Below, in pieces: positions 44,458-52,366 of a stretch of DNA of 64,000 nt (the stretch's first letter is position 1; each line of letters opens with the position of its first letter). Location of the stretch: assembly GCA_937934295.1 (NCBI GenBank), contig CALHAI010000007.1:62001-126000 (forward strand). The letters run 5' to 3'. The position numbers and the translations under genes are program-made. This stretch comes from an uncultured Blastocatellia bacterium (GTDB lineage: Bacteria; Acidobacteriota; Blastocatellia; HR10). Below the pieces are notes generated by a model, which worked only from the letters and a program-made list of their open reading frames with translations, made no database searches and was not told the DNA's origin.

Positions 44458-45492
44458 TCACCGCGTCCGCTCGACCGTGAACTCAGCGATGCGATCCAGG
44501 GCATCCCGATAGGGAGAAGGCGCCACCACGCGCAGACAGGCCGAAGCGCGGTGAGCATACGCGCGCGCTTCTTCGCGGGCGCGCTCTAAGCAGCCTTCCG
44601 CTTCCAACACGGCGACCAACTCCTGCCGCGTCACCCTCTGGTAATCGCCGTCGGCGAGCACCGCGCGCACCATCTCCAGATGCTTCGGTTCTCCCCGCTC
44701 GACCAATAGGATCACGGGGAGGGTCAGTTTCCCTTCGCGCAGATCATTGCCGGCCGGCTTGCCCAAGCTCTCGTCATCGGCGACGAAATCGAGCACGTCG
44801 TCGATCAATTGAAAGGCCGTGCCGAGATGCATCCCGTACTCGCGCAGGGCATGTTGCTCAAGCGGCGAGGCCCCGCCGAGGATCCCCCCGATCTCCGCAC
44901 ACGCACTGAAGAGATAGGCCGTCTTCCGCTGCAGGATCTCAAAGTAGCGCTCCCGCGTGATGAAGAGGTCGCCGATGTGCCCCAGTTGAATCAATTCCCC
45001 CTCGGTCATCTTCCGCGTGATCTGCGTGAGCACATCGAGGATCTCGAAGCTGCGCTCTGCGAGCGCCATCTCGAACGCGCGCATGTAGAGCCAATCGCCC
45101 ATGAGCACGGTGATCTGGTTCCCCCACCGCGCGTTCACCGAGGGGCGCCCGCGCCGCATCTCCGCGCCATCAATGATGTCATCGTGCACGAGCGTGGCCG
45201 TATGAATGAATTCGACGACGACGGCCAGCCGAATCGTCGAAGGCGTGACGGGACGTCTCCAGAGCTTCGCCGAGAGCAGCAGCACGGCCGGTCGAATACG
45301 CTTCCCCCCACCGTCCTTCACATATCGACCGATCTCGGCAATCAGAGGGATCTCAGAAGCGATCTGACGGACGAACTCCTGCTCGAACGCGGCCAATTCC
45401 TCACGAATCGGGGCGAAGAGCTCCGCCGCCGAAGACGTCTTCGCTCGGGTCGCCCGCTCCGGATTATTCGCCCCCTGCTCCGTCATTCGCAT
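44458..45492 (-). CDS. Long-chain polyprenyl diphosphate synthase (heptaprenyl/octaprenyl type)
   Basis: A 344-residue trans-prenyltransferase. YVKDGGGKRIRPAVLLLSA, the first motif VHDDIIDGAEMRRGRPSVNARWGNQITVLMGDWLY (DDxxD, no insertion) and second motif FQLIDDVLDFVADDESLGKPAGNDLREGKLTLPVI define the IspB/HepT group that makes the isoprenoid side chain of menaquinone or ubiquinone. Small residues precede the first motif (FIHTATLVHDD), as in long-chain enzymes. Chain length cannot be set by eye. Starts ATG 45492 or 45486. Confidence 0.93.
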   Translation of the reverse strand: MRMTEQGANNPERATRAKTSSAAELFAPIREELAAFEQEFVRQIASEIPLIAEIGRYVKDGGGKRIRPAVLLLSAKLWRRPVTPSTIRLAVVVEFIHTATLVHDDIIDGAEMRRGRPSVNARWGNQITVLMGDWLYMRAFEMALAERSFEILDVLTQITRKMTEGELIQLGHIGDLFITRERYFEILQRKTAYLFSACAEIGGILGGASPLEQHALREYGMHLGTAFQLIDDVLDFVADDESLGKPAGNDLREGKLTLPVILLVERGEPKHLEMVRAVLADGDYQRVTRQELVAVLEAEGCLERAREEARAYAHRASACLRVVAPSPYRDALDRIAEFTVERTR

Positions 45493-45510
45493 GCCTCAAA
45501 AGAGGGATTC

Positions 45511-45540
45511 ACTTTAGCACACGACCGAGGCGCAGACCAA
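45511..45540 (-). promoter_or_regulatory. Promoter of the long-chain prenyl synthase gene
   Basis: Minus-strand TTGGTC (45540-45535), an 18-base spacer and TAAAGT (45516-45511) preceded by GTGC. The start codon is 19 bases downstream of the -10, with no Shine-Dalgarno sequence. Confidence 0.45.
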
Positions 45541-45546
45541 GCGACC

Positions 45547-45966
45547 TCACGCCTTGTACCAATCCTCGAAAGCGCCTGGCGTCAGGGTAATCTCCGGCGA
45601 CGCCCCATTACCGAAGACGACCGTGACGAGATCGAACCGATAAACGGCCGACTCCAGATGTAACCAATGGCGATAGGCGCGCGCGGCGCGAGAGAGCGCG
45701 CGACGCTGGCGCCAATCCACCCCGCCCTCGGCCCGCACGACCTCCTCGGACGTTCGCGTTTTCACCTCCACGAAGACGAGCACGTCGCCATCGTAGGCGA
45801 CGATGTCCAGCTCCCCGAGCACGAGCGCCCCCCGGGAGGCCCGTCCGATGGGAATCCGAACGTTGGTCGCGACGATGCGATAGTTCTCACGCCGCTTCAA
45901 AAATTCGAGAGCGAAGCGCTCACCGAGCGCTCCGAGGCCAGCAGGCGTTCGCTCGCCAACGTTCAT
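45547..45966 (-). CDS. YraN/UPF0102 family endonuclease-like protein
   Basis: A 139-residue protein. GLGALGERFALEFLKRRENYRIVATNVRIP, then GELDIVAYDGDVLVFVEVKTRTSEEVVRAEGGVDWRQRRALSRAARAYRHW. The E-x9-18-D-x-V-K (here Glu-Leu-Asp...Glu-Val-Lys) pattern is that of the PD-(D/E)XK nuclease superfamily, also seen in Holliday junction resolvases. Function is unverified in the family. ATG 45966 overlaps the upstream gene stop and is preferred over the upstream ATG at 46014. Confidence 0.88.
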   Translation of the reverse strand: MNVGERTPAGLGALGERFALEFLKRRENYRIVATNVRIPIGRASRGALVLGELDIVAYDGDVLVFVEVKTRTSEEVVRAEGGVDWRQRRALSRAARAYRHWLHLESAVYRFDLVTVVFGNGASPEITLTPGAFEDWYKA

Positions 45967-46841
45967 TCCACACGCCTCCACGTCATGAGGAGACGTCGGC
46001 CGCGCGCTTCCCATTCCACGCTCAACGTCTCCCGATCCAGTTGCACGTTCTCGAAGACCTGCGGCTCGCCCGTCATCTCTGGGAAAAAGGCGAAGACGGG
46101 GATCAGAGCGAGGCGATTCCCTTCCCGACGGTATTCCCCCACGCTTCCCTCAACCCCACGCACCAGTTCCAGCAGCTCCCGCTTCGAATAATCAACGAGC
46201 TTCTTCTCGCGCGGCGGACGGCGATCCGGCGCGACCGCCAAAAGGGCGAATCGCGAGCGCGTCAAGAGCAGCATCGCACCCTGCGGCAGGGTGTGTCCTG
46301 TCGCGAGGTCCTTCGCCGATTCGAGCAGCCACGCGCCTTCCAAAGAAGCGCCTTCGGCGGCCACCGCGGGCGGTGCCGATGTCGCCGGCCGCATGTTCAA
46401 GTCCACCTGCCTGATGCGCCATGTGCCGCGCTGCCGTTCCACCAGGAACGAGGCATATCCCGTGTAAGCGAGCGCCATCCCGTGAGCCGTCTTCTGCACG
46501 TAACGCGCTTCCGCCTGCACCCACGCGACGGCACCCATTGTGCGGATCTCGAGATGTTCCATCTGCAGTTCGGCCTGAGGGAAATGCTGAGACGCGACGC
46601 GCAGATGCTCCAGGATCTCCTCGATCCCTCGGTCCCGTCGTCCGAGGCTGAGCATCACGATCTCGGGAGCGCACGCCCGTCGGAGCATCTCCACATCATG
46701 CTGCTCCCATCCACGACGGAACATCTCGATGAGGCGACGGATCTCCACATCCGAGGAAGCAGGGCGCGGATGCTGCGCTTCGCCCACCGCAGCGAGAGAC
46801 GCCATCCAGACTACGCCACCGATCACCCCCCATATCCTCAC
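45963..46841 (-). CDS. Secreted SnoaL-like (NTF2-fold) protein
   Basis: A 292-residue protein. The GTG at 46841 has a perfect AGGAGGTG five bases ahead and yields the signal peptide MRIWGVIGGVVWMASLAAVGEAQ, whereas the longer frame starts without one. Residues about 35-150 form an NTF2/SnoaL fold: IRRLIEMFRRGWEQHDVEMLRRACAPEIVML, the FPQAELQMEHLEIRTMGAVAWVQAEARYV strand, YASFLVERQRGTWRIRQVDLNMR. A lipocalin-like second half (GAWLLESAKDLATGHTLPQGAMLLLTRSRFALLAVAPD) ends in WEARGRRLLMTWRRVE. No catalytic residues are recognised. Coupled to the YraN gene. Confidence 0.75.
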   Translation of the reverse strand: MRIWGVIGGVVWMASLAAVGEAQHPRPASSDVEIRRLIEMFRRGWEQHDVEMLRRACAPEIVMLSLGRRDRGIEEILEHLRVASQHFPQAELQMEHLEIRTMGAVAWVQAEARYVQKTAHGMALAYTGYASFLVERQRGTWRIRQVDLNMRPATSAPPAVAAEGASLEGAWLLESAKDLATGHTLPQGAMLLLTRSRFALLAVAPDRRPPREKKLVDYSKRELLELVRGVEGSVGEYRREGNRLALIPVFAFFPEMTGEPQVFENVQLDRETLSVEWEARGRRLLMTWRRVE

Positions 46842-46990
46842 GGTTTCACCTCCTGGTTTGCCTCGCGTGATCTCGCCCCATAACTTGTCAGGACGCGCCG
46901 CACGCACGTCTGCGGAATCCGATCCCGCTGATGAGCCGATCGGGATCGCCCGATGCGCGCGGGCGAGCCATCGCTCGCCGGCTCGAGCTG

Positions 46991-47262
46991 TCAAGCGGCT
47001 TGCAGCGCGACCTCGTTCGGCACTTCCCAAGGCTCCTCGGAACGAATCGGGTAAGTCGCCTCCGAGCTCTCAGAGAGAGATCGCTCGTTCGAGAGCGCGC
47101 GTGAGGCGAAGCTGCACCAGGGGTGCGAACTCCAGCGAACGAGTGGCGAACTCTGGATATCGTTCGATCTCTGCGGCGTGCTCGCACACCAGCGGTCGGC
47201 CACGCGAACAGGCCGACAGCCGCGATGAGACCGATGAGCGACTTCACGCGCCCTCGACTCAT
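46991..47262 (-). pseudogene. Remnant of a small secreted-protein gene with two frameshifts
   Basis: In the 618-base gap between the SnoaL-like gene and the HD gene, the minus strand has an ATG at 47262 after GGGAGAAGGGGA. It opens a signal peptide (MSRGRVKSLIGLIAAVGLFAWPTAG). Coding-like sequence then continues in the next frame (LVCEHAAEIERYPEFATRSL...RALERAISL) and then in the third frame (SESSEATYPIRSEEPWEVPN) to a TGA at 46991. Each piece is protein-like but no single frame is. Either the gene decayed by two small indels or the sequence has errors. The flanks 46842-46990 and 47263-47340 show nothing else. Confidence 0.35.
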
Positions 47263-47344
47263 TCCCCTTCTCCCACGCCCGCTGCTCATCCCATTTGCCG
47301 AAGCGCGCCTCTTCACCTTCCGATCAGCGCTCGAACCGGGCGAC

Positions 47345-47373
47345 TTGAGAAAATCGCCGAGGCCGTGTTTAAT
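47345..47373 (+). promoter_or_regulatory. Promoter of the HD gene and folD
   Basis: TTGAGA (47345-47350), a 17-base spacer and TTTAAT (47368-47373). The start codon is 87 bases downstream and has GGAGGG before it. Confidence 0.5.
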
Positions 47374-47459
47374 ATCCGCCTGATCGGCGTGTCATTATAT
47401 CACCGTCAGACGCCGATGGGCAGAGGGAGCGAAGCGGGATCGATGACGGAGGGCCGAGC

Positions 47460-48047
47460 ATGCCCATGCGCGAAGATGCCTATGCGTTGCTCTGCGAGTA
47501 TACGCAGAGCGAGAGCTTGATCAAACATGCCCTCGCCGTCGAGGCCGTCATGCGCGCGTTCGCGCGGCGCTACGGCGAGGATGCGGAGACATGGGGGATC
47601 GCGGGCTTGCTGCACGATTTCGATTACGAGCGGTATCCGAATCCTCCCGATCATCCCATGCGCGGCGCCGAGGTGCTGCGCGAGCGCGGTTACCCGGAAG
47701 AGATCGTGCGCGCCATTCTCGGGCACGCCGATTATACGGGCGTCCCACGAGATACGCTTTTGGCGAAGGTCCTCTACGCTGTGGACGAGCTGACGGGTTT
47801 CATCATCGCCTGCGCGCTCGTGCGTCCGTCGCGAAGTTTGGATGACTTGCCCGTCGCCTCGGTCAAGAAGAAGCTCAAAGACAAAGCCTTCGCGCGCGGC
47901 GTGGATCGTGCCATCGTCTATCGCGGCGCCGAAGAGCTGGGCATGGAGCTGGAGGAGCTAATCGCCTTCATCATTGCGGCCCTGCGTCCCATCGGCGAAC
48001 AGTTGGGCTTGAATCGCCTGCCGTCGGAGGAGAGAGTCACCCCATGA
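47460..48047 (+). CDS. HD domain phosphohydrolase-like protein
   Basis: A 195-residue protein of the HDIG type. Metal-binding residues are in [47 protein letters not shown] (His, then His-Asp) and a later ILGHADY, with [17 protein letters not shown] near the middle. HDIG-family members hydrolyse phosphate bonds in nucleotides; the substrate is unknown. ATG 47460 follows GACGGAGGGC. It overlaps folD (ATGA) so the two are coexpressed. Confidence 0.85.
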   Translation: MPMREDAYALLCEYTQSESLIKHALAVEAVMRAFARRYGEDAETWGIAGLLHDFDYERYPNPPDHPMRGAEVLRERGYPEEIVRAILGHADYTGVPRDTLLAKVLYAVDELTGFIIACALVRPSRSLDDLPVASVKKKLKDKAFARGVDRAIVYRGAEELGMELEELIAFIIAALRPIGEQLGLNRLPSEERVTP

Positions 48048-48982
48048 CCGCACAGAGACTTGATGGCTTAGCGATCGCGCGAGAGATCAAGAACGAGGTC
48101 GCGCGCGAAGTCGCGGCGCTCGCCGAACGCGGTATTCGCCCAGGTCTGGCAGCGATCCTCGTGGGGGCGAATCCCGCTTCCCGGGTCTACGTCAACAGCA
48201 AGGTGAAGACCTGCGAGGAGCTGGGCATCTACTCGGAGAAACACGAGCTGCCGGAGACGACGACGACCGAAGCCTTGCTTCATCTGATCGCTCGCTTGAA
48301 CGCCCGCGAGGAGATCGACGGCATCCTCGTTCAACTGCCCTTGCCGCGCCACATTGACACGCCGCGGGTGCTCGATGCCGTCGATCCCGCCAAAGATGTG
48401 GACGGCTTCCATCCGGTGAACGTCGGGCGCCTGGTACGCAATCAAGAGGCGCTGGAGCCGTGCACACCCGCGGGCATCATCGAGCTGCTGGAGCGCACGC
48501 GGATCCCCATCGAGGGGCAGCGCGCTGTCGTCATCGGGCGTAGTGACATCGTGGGGAAGCCGCTGGCCCTGATGCTTCTGCATCGTCATGCGACGGTCAC
48601 GATCTGTCACAGCCGCACGCCGCATTTGGCCGAGATCGCACGCCAGGCAGATATTCTCGTCGCGGCGATCGGTCGAACGGCCATGATCACCGCCGAATAC
48701 GTCAAGCCGGGCGCCGTCGTCATTGACGTGGGCATCAACAAAGTGACCGATCGCGCCGAGGTGGAGCGCCTGTTCGGGCCGGACGAGAAGCGATTGGGCG
48801 AACTCACCTCGAAGGGGTATACGCTCGTCGGGGATGTGCATCCGACAAGCGTCGCCGCCGTCGCCGGCTATCTGACGCCCGTGCCCGGAGGCGTCGGCCC
48901 ACTCACGATCGCCATGCTCATGAGGAACACGGTCAAGGCCGCGCGTTGGCGGCGTGCGGCCAGCCGTTCGGCGACCGCGTGA
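48044..48982 (+). CDS. folD: Bifunctional methylenetetrahydrofolate dehydrogenase/methenyl-THF cyclohydrolase
   Basis: A 312-residue cytoplasmic one-carbon enzyme. Catalytic Lys in [17 protein letters not shown], then [76 protein letters not shown], and [16 protein letters not shown]. It converts 5,10-methylene-THF to 10-formyl-THF using NADP. The basic tail of about 18 residues is longer than usual. The gene follows the HD gene by overlap. Confidence 0.95.
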   Translation: MTAQRLDGLAIAREIKNEVAREVAALAERGIRPGLAAILVGANPASRVYVNSKVKTCEELGIYSEKHELPETTTTEALLHLIARLNAREEIDGILVQLPLPRHIDTPRVLDAVDPAKDVDGFHPVNVGRLVRNQEALEPCTPAGIIELLERTRIPIEGQRAVVIGRSDIVGKPLALMLLHRHATVTICHSRTPHLAEIARQADILVAAIGRTAMITAEYVKPGAVVIDVGINKVTDRAEVERLFGPDEKRLGELTSKGYTLVGDVHPTSVAAVAGYLTPVPGGVGPLTIAMLMRNTVKAARWRRAASRSATA

Positions 48983-49011
48983 GCCTCTTATCCCTTGTCG
49001 GAGGACAATCC

Positions 49012-49434
49012 ATGCGACGTGTGCCGCGAAGCTTGCGCGAATTCTGCGCAGCGCAAAAGATCATGCGTCTGGCGTTCACCGACGCCCGAGGATACCCCCA
49101 TGTCCTCCCCCTCTGGTTCGTCACCATAGGACACGAGTTCTTCTTCGGGACGGACCGCGAGAGCGCGAAAGGACGCGCCATTCTGAGGAACCCTCGGGTC
49201 GGATGGGTCATTGATGGGGGGACGAGCGTGCGCACGTATAAGGGCGTCTCCTTCTGGGGGCGAGCCGAAGAGGTCACAGATCCGCGCCTGTGGCGCAAAG
49301 TCTGGCGCGCCCTGGGCACGAAGTACTACGGCTCGCCCAAGAGCCGCGCCTTTCAACAACTGTACACGCCGGAGACGCTCATCGTTCGTCTGAGGCCCGA
49401 AGGGGTCTTCTTCTGGGACCATAGCGCCGAATGA
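49012..49434 (+). CDS. Pyridoxamine 5'-phosphate oxidase-like FMN-binding protein
   Basis: A 140-residue split-barrel protein. LREFCAAQKIMRLAFTDARGYPHVLPLWFVTIGHEFFFGTDRESAKGRAILRNPRVGWVIDGG is the classic PNPOx/F420-binding split barrel motif: the first strand pair, the Lys-Ala region and a hydrophobic second strand. ATG 49012 follows CGGAGGA. Such stand-alone members bind FMN, heme or F420; with cofGH on the same window, F420 binding is an open possibility. No dedicated partner is adjacent. Confidence 0.8.
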   Translation: MRRVPRSLREFCAAQKIMRLAFTDARGYPHVLPLWFVTIGHEFFFGTDRESAKGRAILRNPRVGWVIDGGTSVRTYKGVSFWGRAEEVTDPRLWRKVWRALGTKYYGSPKSRAFQQLYTPETLIVRLRPEGVFFWDHSAE

Positions 49435-49473
49435 ATCGTTCGCTCCCTCTCTCGCTGGGACGAGCGCGAGGGC

Positions 49474-50334
49474 TCATCCGTCGGAGAAGCGCTGCGGGTT
49501 CACCGGGCGATCGTTCACCCGTACCTCATAATGGACGTGGGGGCCCGTGGATCGTCCCGTGTTCCCGGCCCGTCCGACGATCTGACCACGCCGGACAGCT
49601 TGTCCCACACGCACGCTGATGCGAGCGAGATGTCCGTAGAGCGTCGTGAGGCCATGGCCGTGATCCAAGATCACGAGGTTCCCGTATCCGCCCCAATGGG
49701 CGGCGAAGACGACCGTCCCATCGGCCGTCGCGCGCACCGGTTCACCGTACCGCGCTTCCAGATCGACGCCGGTATGGAATTCGTATCCCTCGCCGAAGGG
49801 GTTTCGCCGGATGCCGAATCGAGCACTCAGCGGACCTTCGACCGGCCACCCACGCGGCGTTCGACTGTGACGTTCGTGCTCGCGCTCCAAATGCGTGCGG
49901 AGGGTCTTCAATGTCGCCTCGACGCGGGCGATCTCCTCAGTGAAGAACTGTAGCTCATGAGGACCTCCCTTCCCGCGAGCGGCTTCCGAAGGGGTCGGCT
50001 CGAGGTCGGCGTCCTCGACCTCGATCCCCATCTCCCGAGCGGTCTGCCGCACGTGATGCGCTTCAGCCTCAAGAGAAGCGAGGCGCGATCGCAAGGCATT
50101 CAGTTGCGTGAGATATTCCCGCTTGAGCACCTCGTTCTCTCGCTCGACGCGCGCGTATTGCCGGAGCATGACGGCTCGCCGCATCACCCATACGCCCGCT
50201 GTGCTGAGGAGGCCAAGCAGAATCACACCACTGAAGAACACGCCATACAGATGCTTGTGAGGAATGACGATCTTATAAAAGCGCGAACTCGTGGCGGGTG
50301 CGATGATCAGCGTATAAAACGCATCTCGGCGCAT
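49474..50334 (-). CDS. M23 family peptidoglycan metalloendopeptidase, membrane anchored
   Basis: A 286-residue protein. N-terminal transmembrane helix (LYGVFFSGVILLGLLSTAGVWV), then a coiled-coil (ARVERENEVLKREYLTQLNALRSRLASLEAEAHHVRQTAREM) and a LytM/M23 domain: GWPVEGPLSARFGIRRNPFGEGYEFHTGVDLEA (His, Asp), LDHGHGLTTLYGHLARI and TGPHVHYEVRVN (His). All zinc ligands are present, so it should be a peptidoglycan hydrolase. Preceded by AAGGAGGTG. It has its own promoter and is followed by no gene on the same strand within 40 bases. Confidence 0.93.
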   Translation of the reverse strand: MRRDAFYTLIIAPATSSRFYKIVIPHKHLYGVFFSGVILLGLLSTAGVWVMRRAVMLRQYARVERENEVLKREYLTQLNALRSRLASLEAEAHHVRQTAREMGIEVEDADLEPTPSEAARGKGGPHELQFFTEEIARVEATLKTLRTHLEREHERHSRTPRGWPVEGPLSARFGIRRNPFGEGYEFHTGVDLEARYGEPVRATADGTVVFAAHWGGYGNLVILDHGHGLTTLYGHLARISVRVGQAVRRGQIVGRAGNTGRSTGPHVHYEVRVNDRPVNPQRFSDG

Positions 50335-50401
50335 ACGGACACCTCCTTACTATCGATTTTTCCCAAGCCACCCGCTGCTTGTCTTGAACAGGACGCGGCC
50401 T

Positions 50402-50430
50402 AGGATAGCACGACTTGAGAGGAAGGGCAA
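50402..50430 (-). promoter_or_regulatory. Promoter of the M23 peptidase gene
   Basis: Minus-strand TTGCCC (50430-50425), a 17-base spacer and TATCCT (50407-50402) preceded by GTGC. The M23 ATG is at 50334 with AAGGAGGTG before it. Confidence 0.45.
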
Positions 50431-50443
50431 GGGGAAATTTCTC

Positions 50444-51403
50444 TCACTCTGGCTGCTGGAGCTCGCGCGCGATCTCCCGTGCGATCGCGCGCGCTTGCTC
50501 GATCTGTTCCGGGGGCAGCGAGATCGCGGCGACGGCGGCGTGACCACCTCCGCCATAGCGCTCGCAGATTTTGGCCAAATTATGGCGACGCGGGCGCGGG
50601 GCCCACGGATTTGAGCCCACCGAGATTTTCGCCCGCATGGGGGAGAGGCTCACGCCGACGCTGTAGGTCGCCTCCGGACAGAGGTAATAGGGGATGAACT
50701 TGTTGTACCCCTCCAGGCCATGCTCGCTCACGTCGAAGTAAGCGACGCCGCGTTCGCAGCGCACGACGCGGCGGATCGTCTCGATGGCATGCTCATGCCA
50801 TTCCGCGAGCAGCCCGATCAACTCGACGATCGGGGGTTCCTGAACGACTTCCGCGAGCGTCTTCTCCTGCAGCGCGCGGATCAATCGCTCCGGAAGATGA
50901 TCGTCCTGCCCCGCTTCGACGGCGAGCATCACTTGCATGGCCGGCTCCCCCAGATCAATGGCCGCCTGCGGATTCGGATATTGGGCGCCATCAATGATGT
51001 CCGCCCACCGAACCAATTCCTCGAGCGACGTCGGATCGAAGCCGAAGCGCGACGCCGTGATGTCCGCGACCAGCTTCGTGCACGATTTGTAGCTCGGATC
51101 GAGGAACTTCTTCCCGCTTCGATCTCGACGAAAATGGGCCTCATCCTCCGGCGAGAGGAATGCGCTGTCGTGATGATCGAACCACCAGGTCAGGCGGTCA
51201 GAGCTGCTGTATTTGAAATCCACGATGGCGTTCTCATCCCCGTCGAAGAGCGCCTCATCGAAGAGGCGGCCCGCGCGATGCATCAATCCGGCATACGCGA
51301 ATTCCGCGCGCGGATTCACACACTCCCGATAGAAGCGAGAGAAGACGACCGCCGAGGCGATCCCATCAAAGCACCGATCGTGAAAGAGCACCTTCACTTT
51401 CAT
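50444..51403 (-). CDS. DHH family phosphoesterase-like protein
   Basis: A 319-residue protein. The N-terminal DHH domain begins [20 protein letters not shown] (metal Asp) and contains [11 protein letters not shown] (the Asp-His-His motif). The C-terminal DHHA1 domain ends in [23 protein letters not shown], the substrate Gly-Gly-Gly-His motif. Family members are manganese phosphoesterases acting on short oligonucleotides, cyclic dinucleotides or 3'-phosphoadenosine phosphate. Substrate not assigned. It is 57 bases downstream of the RqcH-coupled unknown gene, so probably in the same transcript. Confidence 0.88.
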   Translation of the reverse strand: MKVKVLFHDRCFDGIASAVVFSRFYRECVNPRAEFAYAGLMHRAGRLFDEALFDGDENAIVDFKYSSSDRLTWWFDHHDSAFLSPEDEAHFRRDRSGKKFLDPSYKSCTKLVADITASRFGFDPTSLEELVRWADIIDGAQYPNPQAAIDLGEPAMQVMLAVEAGQDDHLPERLIRALQEKTLAEVVQEPPIVELIGLLAEWHEHAIETIRRVVRCERGVAYFDVSEHGLEGYNKFIPYYLCPEATYSVGVSLSPMRAKISVGSNPWAPRPRRHNLAKICERYGGGGHAAVAAISLPPEQIEQARAIAREIARELQQPE

Positions 51404-51460
51404 ACAGCCGTCCTCGAATAAAGCGAGAAATGATACTGGGAATCGCCGCGCTGTGCCAAC

Positions 51461-52366
51461 TCATTCTGGCATGGGCACCCAAAGCAACGCGCGGCGCATG
51501 ATGCGAATCCCGTTGGGATGGAGGGTGACGGCATAGGGCTCGCACTCGCGCGCATGCTCCAACGCTTCGCGCAAAAGCGCCTGGGCGCGCGCGGCGGCCG
51601 CCTCATAGAGGCGTTCGAGCTCCTCCGCAAGCGGCTGCAGCTCCTCCGGAGTCTCCACCGAGGTCGAAGCCTCTGAAAGTTCTCCCTCGGCTTCGACCGA
51701 TCGGAGCGCCGCCCCAAGCGGATGGTCCAACACCGTGCGCTGCAACCACGCCTCCACGCGCGAGAGCATCTGCCGCCGCAGGATCTCCAATCCCACGCGC
51801 AGCTCGTCCGGCACATCCATCGGGGGTGGTTTCTGCCGAAGCTGTTCCAACTGGAGCTGGAACTCCCGCATCAGTTCTTTCAACGTCGGATGAAGGCGCT
51901 CACGCACTTCCTCCAGGACGCGCTCCAGGAACTCTTCCCGACTCTCGTTCCACCGCGAATGGAGCCGCAGATTCGGATTGTAATACAGCATCAGCCGCTC
52001 CGAGCGCACCAGGTGGGCGATGAGGTCGTTCTCGATCTCCTCCAGGCGTGCTTCAGTGAGCGCCACCACCCCTTCATAAGGATGGACTCCCGGCTGCGGT
52101 GCCGTCCGCACCCGCTCCGGAGCAAAATCGTCCACGACCGACACGCTCCAATCGGCCGCCGCCTCATCGCGCGGGAGCCATGTCGTATACGTTCGATCCT
52201 CCGAATGCACCAGCCCAGCCCTCGGATCCCGAAACTCCAGTAGACATTCGAAGAGGAGTGCCGGCCGATAACGCCAGATCACCAAGGCATCTCGCAGAAG
52301 CGATTCCTCCACACTGAGCCACAGCTCCGCGAGACCCGACGTCGAAGCCTTTGACATACCGCTCAC
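51461..52366 (-). CDS. Unknown alpha-helical protein coupled to RqcH
   Basis: A 301-residue protein. It begins with GTG overlapping the rqcH stop (GTGA); an ATG three codons in is an alternative. The N-terminal third has strands: LVIWRYRPALLFECLLEFRDPRAGL and DRTYTTWLPRDEAAADWSVSVVDDFAPERVR. From residue 120 it is mostly amphipathic helix and coiled-coil (EEFLERVLEEVRERLHPTLKELMREFQLQLEQL; LQPLAEELERLYEAAAARAQALLREALEH). It ends with YAVTLHPNGIRIMRRALLWVPMPE. No recognised motif. Tight coupling suggests a role with RqcH. Confidence 0.65.
   Translation of the reverse strand: MSGMSKASTSGLAELWLSVEESLLRDALVIWRYRPALLFECLLEFRDPRAGLVHSEDRTYTTWLPRDEAAADWSVSVVDDFAPERVRTAPQPGVHPYEGVVALTEARLEEIENDLIAHLVRSERLMLYYNPNLRLHSRWNESREEFLERVLEEVRERLHPTLKELMREFQLQLEQLRQKPPPMDVPDELRVGLEILRRQMLSRVEAWLQRTVLDHPLGAALRSVEAEGELSEASTSVETPEELQPLAEELERLYEAAAARAQALLREALEHARECEPYAVTLHPNGIRIMRRALLWVPMPE

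Noticed and set aside
46729-47520. A 263-codon plus-strand open frame across the gap before the HD gene
   Set aside because: It overlaps the SnoaL-like gene and the HD gene start; the product is Arg/Pro/Ser-rich with no motif.
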